Of a DNA stretch of 52,331 nucleotides, positions 9,174 to 16,840 are shown one piece after another. Made by a program: the position numbers and the translations under genes. Position 1 is the first letter of the stretch. Every line of letters begins with the position of its first letter. The stretch is from Oscillospiraceae bacterium. Its GTDB lineage: Bacteria > Bacillota > Clostridia > Oscillospirales > Oscillospiraceae. The DNA is taken from NCBI GenBank assembly GCA_902765595.1, contig CACXAQ010000006.1, forward strand, positions 1-52,331, read 5' to 3'. The notes beneath the pieces are model-generated. The model ran no database searches and had not been told where the DNA came from. It saw only the letters and a list, made by a program, of their open reading frames with translations.

Positions 9174-10619
9174 TCAGCGCCGCACGGGATGATCCTCCGC
9201 GTCCTCCTTCGGGCCGCCGACGAGGTTGCCGTTCTGATCCACGCCGTAGCTATGGCGCAGGCCCTGCTCGTCGTACCAGAAGTAGCTGTTTCCGCTGGGC
9301 AAACCTTCCCGCCCGTCACGATAGTGATAAATAATGGCAGTCAGACGGTTCTGTTCGTCGTAGTGATAATCGTAATACATGCCCCGGGTCTCATCGTTCA
9401 AGTCGTTGGAGGAATAGCGAATGAGTAGTGCTTGCTCATTATAGGTATAGGTTTCGCGTTTGTCAAAGCCGCCGTTCCGGGCGCTTTCTCCGTGAATCTC
9501 AATATAGTCCGGCTTCCCATCCGGGCGGTAGTAGTAGGTTCTGGTCTCGCTCTCGTCGAAATCGTTGTCCTCTCGATGAAAATCGTGATCGTAACGGATC
9601 AGATGTGCCTCGGCGTCAAAGACGTATACAAACCGGTGACGATTCTTGAGTTGGAGGGTGCCGCCAGTTCCCTCCACTACCTCTTCGATGGTAGTGGTGC
9701 CATCCTCGTTGTGGGTATAGCCCGGGGACGGCAGCGGCACGCCGAAACGCTCAAAGAGGCTCACCGGGCCAAATACACTGAAATCGCTGTCCCAGACGTT
9801 GCAGCAGTCGGATCCGTCTCCTGGGGCAAAGGCCAGGGAGCTGCTCCCGTCGGCGTAGTGGAGATACAGCGGAAGGAAGCCGTCCTGCTTCTGTATCCAA
9901 TCCATCGCAGGCTGCTCCTGCACAAGCAGGTTCTCAAATTCCGGCTTGCTGAGCACCTTTTCCAGCCCCCGCAGGGAATCGGGGTCCGTGAGGACAAAGC
10001 TCTGGCCAAGCTGGGGGACGTAGAGTTCCACGCTGGAGAGCTCTGGGAGCTGTTTGGGCAGGATGAGCAGCTCGCCTGTCTCCTCCACGAACTCCATCCC
10101 TTTCAGTCGTTTGATCGGCTCCATGGCAATGGTCTTGCTCACTGTATACTGCCCCTTGCCGTCGTTCTCGTCACAGCGGAGGAAGAAGCCGCGGCAGAAG
10201 CAGGGCTTCCCTTCAAACTCCGTTGTTTTCCATCCAAGCTCCTGTTTCGGTGTGCCGCTGAAACAAACCCAGCCAAAGGTCACGCAGTCGATCCCCATGA
10301 ACTCGGAGTCCAGGATCTCGCCGCCGTCCACCCAGCGGTTCACATAGGCCGGCAGTTCCTCGCGGATAAAATGTTCGTAGCCTCCGTCGCAGTCGCAGCT
10401 GACCCGCCATTCAAATTGGAAGCGAAAGCTGTCGTCTACGGCGTTGGGCTCGGCCCAGTCATGAGCCGCTGTTTGTGTGGTTTCCGGCGCATCAGGCTGA
10501 ATACTCGCCGGGGCGGCAGCTTGTACAGGTCTCTCCGCCCGCTCCGGCGCCTGTCCGCAGCCGGTCAGGAGCGTCAGCGCCATGGTCAGCAGAAGCAGTA
10601 TCGTTATCGTTCGTTTCAT
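9174..10619 (-). CDS. uncharacterised exported lipoprotein, third gene of ECF sigma operon
   Basis: No named family was recognised with certainty. The 481-residue product has a lipoprotein signal with lipobox LLTGC (Cys near residue 21) and a proline/alanine linker. The C-terminal third is rich in short Tyr/Asp/Arg repeats (TRTYYYRPDGKPDYIEIHGE, then GMYYDYHYDEQNRL), reminiscent of YD/toxin-WG-like beta repeats seen in secreted proteins. ATG 10619 follows GGAGGG and begins 15 bases after the anti-sigma-like gene, so it belongs to that operon. An envelope role under sigma-factor control is inferred. Confidence 0.7.
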   Translation of the reverse strand: MKRTITILLLLTMALTLLTGCGQAPERAERPVQAAAPASIQPDAPETTQTAAHDWAEPNAVDDSFRFQFEWRVSCDCDGGYEHFIREELPAYVNRWVDGGEILDSEFMGIDCVTFGWVCFSGTPKQELGWKTTEFEGKPCFCRGFFLRCDENDGKGQYTVSKTIAMEPIKRLKGMEFVEETGELLILPKQLPELSSVELYVPQLGQSFVLTDPDSLRGLEKVLSKPEFENLLVQEQPAMDWIQKQDGFLPLYLHYADGSSSLAFAPGDGSDCCNVWDSDFSVFGPVSLFERFGVPLPSPGYTHNEDGTTTIEEVVEGTGGTLQLKNRHRFVYVFDAEAHLIRYDHDFHREDNDFDESETRTYYYRPDGKPDYIEIHGESARNGGFDKRETYTYNEQALLIRYSSNDLNDETRGMYYDYHYDEQNRLTAIIYHYRDGREGLPSGNSYFWYDEQGLRHSYGVDQNGNLVGGPKEDAEDHPVRR

Positions 10620-10634
10620 CGCTCGTCCCTCCTG

Positions 10635-12134
10635 TCAAGAAAAGCGCGTCCAGTCGATGCGCTCGGCGGTCTCCTCGATCACGGCGACGTCGTTCCAGCC
10701 GAGGCTCACCAGCACGTAGCTCTTCTCCGTCTCGTAAAACAGATACACGCCGCTGATCTTCTCCGGCCCGTCGGTAAAGCAGACGATCTGCTGGCCCTCC
10801 TCGGTCTGGTAAATCCAGATCCGCTGATACTCACTGGGGGCCACGTAGTGGATCATGCCGGTATAGAGCGCGTCCTTGGGGATGCAATAGGTCTTGAGGA
10901 TCTTGCTCTCCGGCTCTCTGTCCCAGACCTCCGCGCCGTTGTCGTAGACCGTGTGTTCGTCCTGTGTGGTCTTGGATGTGGCATAGCGCAATCCGTACTG
11001 CTCTGCCAGGCGTGCAAGCTCCGCGTCGATATCCTCGTAGCTCTCCTGGCCGTAGACGCCGGTATAGCTTGACCCGTAGAAGGTGGCGGTAAAGAACTTC
11101 TGAAATTCCCGGGCAGCGCTGAACATCGGGCTGTTGTAGAAGTCCTCCAGTCGCTGGGCTGCTTCCCGGTTATCCTCCGCGCCACGAGGCGTGCTGACGA
11201 TCTGCTCCACGGCATCATTCTTTTCACAGAGGGCGGCGAAGTCGATCCGGTCCGCTGCAAATTCCACCAGGGCGTCCCGATCCTTGAGCCCTGCTCGCTC
11301 CAGGCTTGCCTGGCCCGGCAAATTTCTAAGCTGCAGCGCTACGAAGGTCTCCCCGTCGGCGGAGAGATACCAGAGCTCCATCCGATTGGGAAAGCTCACA
11401 ATGTTGACCGTCTGTCCCATGGCGGTCTCGTAAGCCCGCTCGCTATAGTCCTGCAGTCGGGTGACGCCGCCGTAGGGATACAGCGCTCCGGTGGAAAACC
11501 GGCTCAGCACATAGTCGAGGGATAATTGGTTCATATTCAGAAATCCCTCTGCCTTAAAGGAGCCGTCAGCGAACACGTAGCCGCCGGTGAACGCAACTTT
11601 CCCTTCTGTCAGGAAGGGCTGGATGCCTGTGAGAGCCGTCAGGCGCTCCATGCTGTCTGCGGTCACGCTCTCGGAATAGAGTTCCAGGTCGTAGGTCTCC
11701 GCGATTTCATAGAGCTTGTCCGCCGCTTCCGGCGTCAAGGCCCAATACAGCTGGCAGGTCTTGCGCTTTTGGTCGTTCCCCTGCAGGAAAGAGAGACTAT
11801 AGTCCCCCGGGTCGTTTCGATGCTCGTCCTGCCAAATCCACCATTCGCCGGTGCCCTCATAGGTTTTGGTTCCCTTGAGGCCGTTGGGCACCACAACGAC
11901 CTTTTCCGTCCCCTCCACGGGGAAGATGCGCTCCCTTAGCCCCAGCAGGCCCATGGCATAGGCTGTAACGCCCATGAGCGCCGCGATCACCGCCGCGATC
12001 AGCACCGTGCGCCAGAGCTTTTTCCCGGCGCGGCGTTTTTTCCGCCCGCTCAGGCCAAGGGCGGCATCCGCCTCCAGGACGTATCGGTCCGGTATCCGGC
12101 CCAGGTTATCAAACAGATACAGGCTGCCGTTCAT
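10635..12134 (-). CDS. membrane-anchored anti-sigma-factor-like protein
   Basis: This 499-residue protein has a short cytoplasmic N-terminus (~1-45; LGRIPDRYVLEADAAL then KKRRAGKK), one transmembrane helix (~45-66) and a large extracytoplasmic domain. Its start lies inside the upstream sigma gene (26-base overlap), so the two are translationally coupled. An N-terminus of this kind followed by one helix is characteristic of clostridial anti-sigma proteins encoded next to ECF factors. The exterior domain was not recognised and may sense an envelope signal. The anti-sigma role rests on context and topology. Confidence 0.72.
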   Translation of the reverse strand: MNGSLYLFDNLGRIPDRYVLEADAALGLSGRKKRRAGKKLWRTVLIAAVIAALMGVTAYAMGLLGLRERIFPVEGTEKVVVVPNGLKGTKTYEGTGEWWIWQDEHRNDPGDYSLSFLQGNDQKRKTCQLYWALTPEAADKLYEIAETYDLELYSESVTADSMERLTALTGIQPFLTEGKVAFTGGYVFADGSFKAEGFLNMNQLSLDYVLSRFSTGALYPYGGVTRLQDYSERAYETAMGQTVNIVSFPNRMELWYLSADGETFVALQLRNLPGQASLERAGLKDRDALVEFAADRIDFAALCEKNDAVEQIVSTPRGAEDNREAAQRLEDFYNSPMFSAAREFQKFFTATFYGSSYTGVYGQESYEDIDAELARLAEQYGLRYATSKTTQDEHTVYDNGAEVWDREPESKILKTYCIPKDALYTGMIHYVAPSEYQRIWIYQTEEGQQIVCFTDGPEKISGVYLFYETEKSYVLVSLGWNDVAVIEETAERIDWTRFS

Positions 12135-12690
12135 CCAGTTCTCCCTCCTTTTCCAATTCCTTCAGCAGACGTTTCCGAGCCCGGTAGAGCGCCGTTTTTA
12201 CCGCAGCGGGCTTCATGCGCAGCCGCTCCGCGATCTCCTCCACACTGAGCACGTAGAAGTAGCGCCCGGTGAAGATCACCCGCTCCCGCTCCGGAAGGCT
12301 CTCCAGAAAGCGGTCAATGCAGCGGCAAAGCTCCCGGGCCTCCACGGTCCGCTCCAGATCGAAGCTCCCGGGCAGGCATTCAGAGAGTTCCTCCAGCGCC
12401 AGGGCCATCATCCCGCCACCCCGCTTGAGACTGCTCCGCCTGCACAGCCGGGTCACGGCGATGTTCCGGGTGAGCTTGCCCAGAAAGGCTTTGAGGCTGT
12501 TGGGTCGGGCGGGCGGTATAGCGTTCCAGGCGGCAAGCCAGGTGTCGTTGACGCTCTCCTCTGCATCCTCCGCGCTGCGCAGCAGGTTGTAGGCCACGGT
12601 GTGACAGTAGGGTCCGTAGACCCGCTGGGTCTCCGGGATAGCCTCCTCTGACCGCTGCCAGTACAGATTGACGATGTCTTGGTCTTTCAC
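12109..12690 (-). CDS. ECF-type RNA polymerase sigma factor
   Basis: This 193-residue sigma-70-family protein has region 2 (AEDAEESVNDTWLAAW) and region 4 with a helix-turn-helix (VEEIAERLRMKPAAVKTALY). GTG 12690 is chosen because a perfect AAGGAGGT (12698-12705) lies seven bases upstream; an in-frame upstream extension to 12744 would overlap the preceding terminator. It overlaps the anti-sigma-like gene by 26 bases. An ECF-type promoter just upstream suggests autoregulation. Confidence 0.9.
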   Translation of the reverse strand: MKDQDIVNLYWQRSEEAIPETQRVYGPYCHTVAYNLLRSAEDAEESVNDTWLAAWNAIPPARPNSLKAFLGKLTRNIAVTRLCRRSSLKRGGGMMALALEELSECLPGSFDLERTVEARELCRCIDRFLESLPERERVIFTGRYFYVLSVEEIAERLRMKPAAVKTALYRARKRLLKELEKEGELDERQPVSV

Positions 12691-12714
12691 GTTCTCGACC
12701 TCCTTACACCCCCA

Positions 12715-12743
12715 AAGTCGCAAAAAACGGAAAAAGCGTTTCA
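12715..12743 (-). promoter_or_regulatory. candidate ECF autoregulatory promoter
   Basis: TGAAAC (12738-12743), 17 bases, CGACTT (12715-12720), then the ribosome site at 12705-12698. TGAAAC is the common -35 element of ECF sigma factors, while the -10 fits only loosely (CGTA/CGTC expected). The -35 overlaps the T-run of the preceding terminator. Confidence 0.4.
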
Positions 12744-12770
12744 AAAAATCCCAACGATCTCGTTGGGATT
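12743..12770 (-). terminator. terminator of the rnhA-ABC-GNAT-HAD operon
   Basis: On the minus strand AATCCCAACG, loop AGAT, CGTTGGGATT is followed by TTTTTT. It starts inside the HAD stop codon. Confidence 0.9.
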
Positions 12771-13427
12771 TTAGAACACATTTATAATATACCGCTTTGC
12801 GGCGGCAAGGTCCGGGAGGATCGCCTCGGCCAGCCGCTCCATCTCCCCGTCCGGGGGAAGCAGATCCGGCACCATGACGGGGCGCATCCCCGCCGCGGCT
12901 GCGGCCCGGACGCCGTTGAAGCTGTCCTCGATCACAAAGCAGCGCGCCGGCTCCGTTTTCAGCAGCGATGCCGCGGTGAGAAAGATCTCCGGATCGGGCT
13001 TGGAGCGCTTCACCTGGTCGCCGCCCACCACCGCGTCAAAATATTCCAGCAGCCCCGCCTCGTCCAGCTCCTGCCGGACAACGCTGCTGTCGGTGGAGGA
13101 AGCCAGGGCCAGGGGGACGCCCCGGGCCTTGAAAGACGCCAGGGTCTCCCGCGCGCCGGGCTTCACCGGCAGGCGGCCGCCGCCGTAGCGGGCCTGGAAG
13201 CGCGCCCGGCAGAGCCGGTCAAAGGCGCTGAAGTCCTGTTCGGGATAGGCCTGGAGAAAGATACCCCGGGTCCGGTCCTTGTTGGTGCCGATGCAGCGGC
13301 GAAAAACCGCCTCGATCTCCCTCAGCCCCAGCTCCGCCGCCAGCTCCTGCCAGACGGCCAGCACCGCCCGCTCGGAATCAAAGATCACGCCGTCCATATC
13401 AAAGAGGACGGCAAAGCCCTCATTCAT
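12771..13427 (-). CDS. HAD-superfamily phosphatase (beta-phosphoglucomutase-like)
   Basis: This 218-residue HAD hydrolase of subfamily IA shows all four motifs: nucleophile FDMDGV (Asp10, Asp12), motif II LASSTD, motif III lysine in RSKPDPEIF and motif IV FVIEDSFNGV. The helical cap lies between motifs I and II (~18-85). Small sugar phosphates or phosphoglycolate are typical substrates for this subfamily; the actual one cannot be deduced. Its start overlaps the GNAT gene by 8 bases, and it is the last gene of a four-gene operon ending in a strong terminator. Confidence 0.85.
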   Translation of the reverse strand: MNEGFAVLFDMDGVIFDSERAVLAVWQELAAELGLREIEAVFRRCIGTNKDRTRGIFLQAYPEQDFSAFDRLCRARFQARYGGGRLPVKPGARETLASFKARGVPLALASSTDSSVVRQELDEAGLLEYFDAVVGGDQVKRSKPDPEIFLTAASLLKTEPARCFVIEDSFNGVRAAAAAGMRPVMVPDLLPPDGEMERLAEAILPDLAAAKRYIINVF

Positions 13428-13992
13428 GGCGGCGGATGTCCACCATCCTGTCCAGCCTGACGGGGCCCAGGACCCGGGAGTAGAAGTCCCGGATCATCCG
13501 GTGGGCCACCGGCGCGATCTCCGCCGTGCCTTGGATGGGCTTGGCCATCAGGGTGACCTCCGCGCCGCCCAGGCGGTAGTCGCTGGGGACCTCCTCATAG
13601 CCGAAGCGGGAGAAGAACTTCCGGAGCTTGCGCAGGGTGTCCTGATCGTCCGGGTCGAAGACCGTCAGCTCCGCCAGGATGCCCTGCCGCTGGGCGTAGT
13701 ACTTGTTGATGAGGCGCATGGCCTGCACACCCACGCCCTTGCCCCGGTACCAGGGCAGGATGCCGAAATACTTGAGCAGCACATAGCCGTAGACCCCCCG
13801 GCAGAAGCACAGGGCATAGCCCAGCTCCAGCTTGCTCTCCTCTTCATAGACGATGAGCAGCTCCATATCGCCCTTGGTGATGGCCATGTGGATGGAGAGC
13901 TTGGGCAGCAGCTCCTTCTCGTCGAAATCCACTTCAAACATGCTGTAAAAGCGCTCCAGATCCCGGTGGCCGCCTTTTCGTATCTGCAGCAT
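13420..13992 (-). CDS. GNAT-family N-acetyltransferase
   Basis: The 190-residue product has the GNAT acetyl-CoA-binding segment LPWYRGKGVGVQAMRLI (~80-96). The preceding strand GYVLLKYFGI and following ELTVFDPDDQDT fit motifs A and B. The C-terminal ~40 residues extend beyond a minimal GNAT domain. It starts four bases after the ABC exporter and overlaps the HAD gene. The acyl acceptor is unknown. Confidence 0.78.
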   Translation of the reverse strand: MLQIRKGGHRDLERFYSMFEVDFDEKELLPKLSIHMAITKGDMELLIVYEEESKLELGYALCFCRGVYGYVLLKYFGILPWYRGKGVGVQAMRLINKYYAQRQGILAELTVFDPDDQDTLRKLRKFFSRFGYEEVPSDYRLGGAEVTLMAKPIQGTAEIAPVAHRMIRDFYSRVLGPVRLDRMVDIRRHE

Positions 13993-13996
13993 GGTC

Positions 13997-15742
13997 CTAT
14001 CCCTCCAGATTCTGGGCCTTGCACAGCGCCGCGTAGGCGCCGTCCTTCGCCATCAGCTCCTGATGGCTGCCCTGTTCGATGATATGTTCTCCCTCCACCA
14101 CGGCGATACAGTCGGCATGCTTGACGGTGGAGAGCCGGTGGGCGATGATGATGGTGGTTCGGCCCACGCTCAGCTCGTCCAGGGACTTCTGGATCCGCTG
14201 CTCGGTGACCGTGTCCAGGGCCGAGGTGGCCTCGTCCAGGATCAGCACCTTGGGGTTTTTCAGAAAGACCCGGGCGATGGAAAGCCGCTGCTTCTGCCCG
14301 CCGGAGAGCATCACGCCCCGCTCGCCGATGTAGCTGTCGTAGCCGTCGGGCATGGCCAGAATCTCCTGGTGGATCTCCGCGCGCTTGGCCGCCTCCACGA
14401 TCTCCTCGTCGGTGGCGTCGGGCCGGCCGTAGCGGATGTTCTCCCGGATGGTGCCGGCGAACATGAACACGTCCTGCTGCAGGATGCCGATGTTCCGCCG
14501 GAGGCTGTGCTGGGTGACGGTGCGGATGTCGGTTCCGTCCACGGTGATGCTGCCGCCGCACACGTCGTAAAAGCGGGGGATCAGCTGGCACATGGTGGTC
14601 TTGCCGCCGCCGGAGGGGCCCACCACCGCCAGACACTCGCCCGGCTCGATGTGCAGGTCGATATGGCTCAGCACCGGCACGCCGTTATCATAGTGGAAGC
14701 TCACGTCGTTCAGGTCGATCTGGCCGCGGATCTCGCCCAGTTCCTTTGCGTCCGGCGCGTCCCGGATTTCCGGCTCGGTGCGCATGATCTCCAGGAAGCG
14801 GGCCAGGCCCGCGCTGCCCTGCATGTACTGCTCGGCAAACATCACAAGCTTCCGCAGGGGCGTCACAAAGGTGGAGACGTAGAGGGTGAAGGTGACCAGG
14901 TCCACATAGTCCATCTTCCCGCGCATGATGAGAAAGCCGCCCACGGTGATGACCAGCACCTGCATGACGCCGGTGGTGAACTCCATCCCGCTCATGTACA
15001 GGCCCATGCTCTTGTAATACTCCACCTTGGCGCCTTTGAAGACGTCATTGGCCGAGTCGAATTTTTCGATCTCCCGGTCCTCGTTGGCAAAGGCCTTGGC
15101 GGTGCGCACGCCGGAGATGCTGCTCTCGATGGCGGCGGTGATCTCGGCGGTCTTGCGCTTGACTTCGATATTGGCCCGCTTCATGCGGAAGCGCTGGCTC
15201 AGGGTGAACCACAATGTCAGCGGCAGCACGATGGCCAGCACCAGCGCCAGCTGCCAGCGGAGTGCGAACATGATCACCAGGGCGCCCACGATGGTGAGCG
15301 AGCAGATGACGATGTTCTCCGGCCCGTGGTGGGCCAGCTCCGTCACCTCGAAGAGGTCGCTGACCACCCGGCTCAGCAGCACGCCCGTGCGGTTCTTGTC
15401 AAAGAAGCTGCAGGACAGGTCCTGCATGTGGGTGAAGAGGTCCCGGCGCATATCCGCCTCGGTGAGTACGCCCATCTTGTGCCCCAGCACGGTGATAATA
15501 TAGTAGAGCACCGACTTGAGCAGATAGGCCCCGATCATGATGCCCATGACCACAAAGAAGGCGTTAAAGAGCTTCTGGGGCAGCAGGCGGTTCATGGACA
15601 TGCGGGACACATAGGGAAACACCAGGTCGATGACCGCTACCGTCAGGGCGCAGACCATGTCGATGGTGAAGAGCTTTTTGTGCCCGGCAATGTAGCGGAT
15701 AAAGATCTTCAGAGGCTTGTCGTTGTAGTTGATCGGTCTCAT
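13997..15742 (-). CDS. ABC exporter, fused permease and ATPase
   Basis: This 581-residue type IV ABC half-transporter has six transmembrane helices in the first ~310 residues and a C-terminal nucleotide-binding domain. It carries Walker [11 protein letters not shown]-loop LQQDVF, signature [10 protein letters not shown], Walker [13 protein letters not shown] and the H-loop [10 protein letters not shown]. Such exporters act as homo- or heterodimers; no second half is encoded here, so a homodimer is more likely. The start overlaps the rnhA stop. Substrate is unknown, and lipids, peptides or drugs are the usual possibilities. Confidence 0.92.
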   Translation of the reverse strand: MRPINYNDKPLKIFIRYIAGHKKLFTIDMVCALTVAVIDLVFPYVSRMSMNRLLPQKLFNAFFVVMGIMIGAYLLKSVLYYIITVLGHKMGVLTEADMRRDLFTHMQDLSCSFFDKNRTGVLLSRVVSDLFEVTELAHHGPENIVICSLTIVGALVIMFALRWQLALVLAIVLPLTLWFTLSQRFRMKRANIEVKRKTAEITAAIESSISGVRTAKAFANEDREIEKFDSANDVFKGAKVEYYKSMGLYMSGMEFTTGVMQVLVITVGGFLIMRGKMDYVDLVTFTLYVSTFVTPLRKLVMFAEQYMQGSAGLARFLEIMRTEPEIRDAPDAKELGEIRGQIDLNDVSFHYDNGVPVLSHIDLHIEPGECLAVVGPSGGGKTTMCQLIPRFYDVCGGSITVDGTDIRTVTQHSLRRNIGILQQDVFMFAGTIRENIRYGRPDATDEEIVEAAKRAEIHQEILAMPDGYDSYIGERGVMLSGGQKQRLSIARVFLKNPKVLILDEATSALDTVTEQRIQKSLDELSVGRTTIIIAHRLSTVKHADCIAVVEGEHIIEQGSHQELMAKDGAYAALCKAQNLEG

Positions 15743-16182
15743 ACGAACTGCTCTCTTTCCGCGACGGCAAGTCGGTCGCAGCGATTGTTGAATTCGTTCT
15801 CCGCGTGGCCCTTAACCCAGTGATAGTGCATCTCATGCTGAGAGCACAGGTCCAGCAGCATGGTCCAGAGGTCCGGGTTCAGGGCCGGTTTCTTGTCGGA
15901 TTTGACCCAGCCCTTTTTTCGCCATCCCCAGGCCCAGCCCTTTTCCAGGGCGTCGATCACGTACTTGGAGTCGGAATAGAGCTCCACCACACAGCTCTCC
16001 CGGAGGGCAAGCAGCCCCTGGATCACGGCGGTGAGCTCCATGCGGTTGTTGGTGGTCTGCGCTTCGCCGCCGGAGAGCTCCCGCTCGTGGCCGTTGTAGC
16101 GCAGGATGGCCCCCCAACCCCCGGGTCCGGGATTGCCGCTGCAGGCGCCGTCGGTATAAAGTTCTACGGTTTTCTTTGTCAT
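15739..16182 (-). CDS. rnhA: ribonuclease HI
   Basis: This 147-residue RNase H degrades the RNA strand of RNA-DNA hybrids. Catalytic residues are visible: Asp in [11 protein letters not shown], Glu in NNRMELTA, Asp in YSDSKYV and Asp in NRCDRLA. The basic handle region [11 protein letters not shown] is present, so it is an HI-type enzyme. ATG 16182 follows GGGAGC; the in-frame sequence further upstream is not RNase H-like. It leads the ABC-GNAT-HAD operon. A degenerate second copy of its 5' end lies at about 16308-16337. Confidence 0.95.
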   Translation of the reverse strand: MTKKTVELYTDGACSGNPGPGGWGAILRYNGHERELSGGEAQTTNNRMELTAVIQGLLALRESCVVELYSDSKYVIDALEKGWAWGWRKKGWVKSDKKPALNPDLWTMLLDLCSQHEMHYHWVKGHAENEFNNRCDRLAVAEREQFV

Positions 16183-16305
16183 GCAGTATTTGCTCCCTGT
16201 GTGGTTTACACCTGTCTTCTCCCGGCGGCGCCTGCGTTCCATGTCCGGCGGTTGCCGCGCAAGCGGCGAGCCGGACGGTTTTAAATCCTCGAGCCTGCGA
16301 AGCAG

Positions 16306-16337
16306 GCTTCGCCGTCGGGATATAGTTCTACGGTTTT
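16306..16337 (-). pseudogene. relict of an rnhA 5' end
   Basis: Minus-strand bases here match codons 3-12 of rnhA almost exactly: a 15-base identical run GAAAACCGTAGAACT, then two mismatches and an AA insertion before GCCTGC. One change would convert Thr of the YTDG motif to Pro, so the copy is dead. It lies about 125 bases upstream of the intact start and 23 bases from the DUF559 unit. Confidence 0.55.
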
Positions 16338-16340
16338 CAT

Positions 16341-16768
16341 TCAATCAGTCTTCCTTTTTGGCTCCCCTGTGCAAGGGGAGCTGTCAGCCCTAAGGCTGAC
16401 TGAGGGGTTGTTATTCTGCCGTTGTTTGACGATCATGTCAATGTAGCTGCAGACGCTTTCAAAATGATTCATTACCTCGTTATTGGGGATCCGAAGCACT
16501 TCCAGATCGTATCTGTTCAGAAAAGCACTTCTCTCTGCGTCTTTTTTCTGTCCTTTTCCAAAAAGCGCCGGGAGCCGTCAAGCTCGATAACCAGCTTGGC
16601 GGCGGCGCAATAAAAATCCGCTATGTACTTTCCCAACACCTTCTGTCGGTAAAATCGGATGGGATATTGACGGAGGAAGTCATACCAAAGGTGCCTTTCT
16701 TCCTTGGTCATTTCCCTTCTCAGTTTTCTAGCCATGGGAACAAGATCGCTGTTCTTTTTTCTTTCCAC
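16341..16768 (-). CDS. DUF559 (Vsr-like endonuclease fold) protein split by a -1 frame change
   Basis: DUF559 proteins carry a PD-(D/E)XK-type nuclease fold related to Vsr. The first frame (GTG 16768 to a stop at 16517) encodes [18 protein letters not shown] and VIELDG, including the expected acidic residues, then ends early. The family's C-terminal part ([19 protein letters not shown]) continues in the -1 frame. The switch falls exactly at A AAA AAG (16547-16541). A -1 slip there gives a 142-residue protein ending at 16341, with a tail encoded by the adjacent repeat. GGAGGGG from the other repeat is its ribosome site. The usual His after ELDGS is Arg. It may instead be a simple frameshift pseudogene. 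Confidence 0.7.
16360..16411 (+). repeat. composite-hairpin repeat, copy 1 (left boundary of DUF559 unit)
   Basis: Hairpin 1 GCTCCCCT/AGGGGAGC (16361-16368 with 16374-16381), then hairpin 2 GTCAGCC/GGCTGAC (16383-16389 with 16394-16400), then the tail TGAGGGGTTGT. In reverse orientation it encodes the C-terminal tail of the frameshifted DUF559 product. Confidence 0.85.
16541..16547 (-). other. -1 slippery heptamer AAAAAAG
   Basis: The zero-frame codons are AGA AAA AAG, giving the canonical X XXY YYZ heptamer of the type used in dnaX. Re-reading one base back resumes at GAC GCA GAG, which is exactly the frame that completes the DUF559 domain. A one-base loss from a former A7 run would look the same. 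Confidence 0.55.
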
Positions 16769-16773
16769 GGCAG

Positions 16774-16829
16774 ACAACCCCTCCGCCCCAGTGTACGTAC
16801 TGGGGCGCCTCCCCTTGCACAGGGGAGGC
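16774..16829 (-). repeat. composite-hairpin repeat, copy 2 (right boundary, inverted)
   Basis: The same modules occur in inverted order to copy 1: tail ACAACCCCTC, hairpin 2 CGCCCCAGT/ACTGGGGCG (16784-16792 with 16799-16807), hairpin 1 GCCTCCCCT/AGGGGAGGC with the same TGCAC loop as copy 1. Its inner edge supplies the GGAGGGG ribosome site of the DUF559 gene. Confidence 0.85.
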
Positions 16830-16840
16830 TTTCGCGGCGG

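Larger units (their letters stand above)
16360..16829. mobile_element. putative 470-bp DUF559 unit bounded by inverted repeats
   Basis: A single nuclease-fold gene lies between inverted copies of a composite hairpin repeat, each with its tail inward. No target-site duplication or transposase is visible, so mobility is only suggested by the architecture and by other copies of the repeat elsewhere in the window. Confidence 0.4.

Noticed and set aside
5738-9334. A plus-strand open frame of about 1200 codons opposite mfd
   Set aside because: It has low-complexity composition, no recognisable motif, and covers the antisense of a clear mfd. Long antisense frames are expected at this GC content.
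16360-16829. Target-site duplication at the DUF559 unit
   Set aside because: Bases flanking the two repeats were compared and no convincing direct repeat was found.
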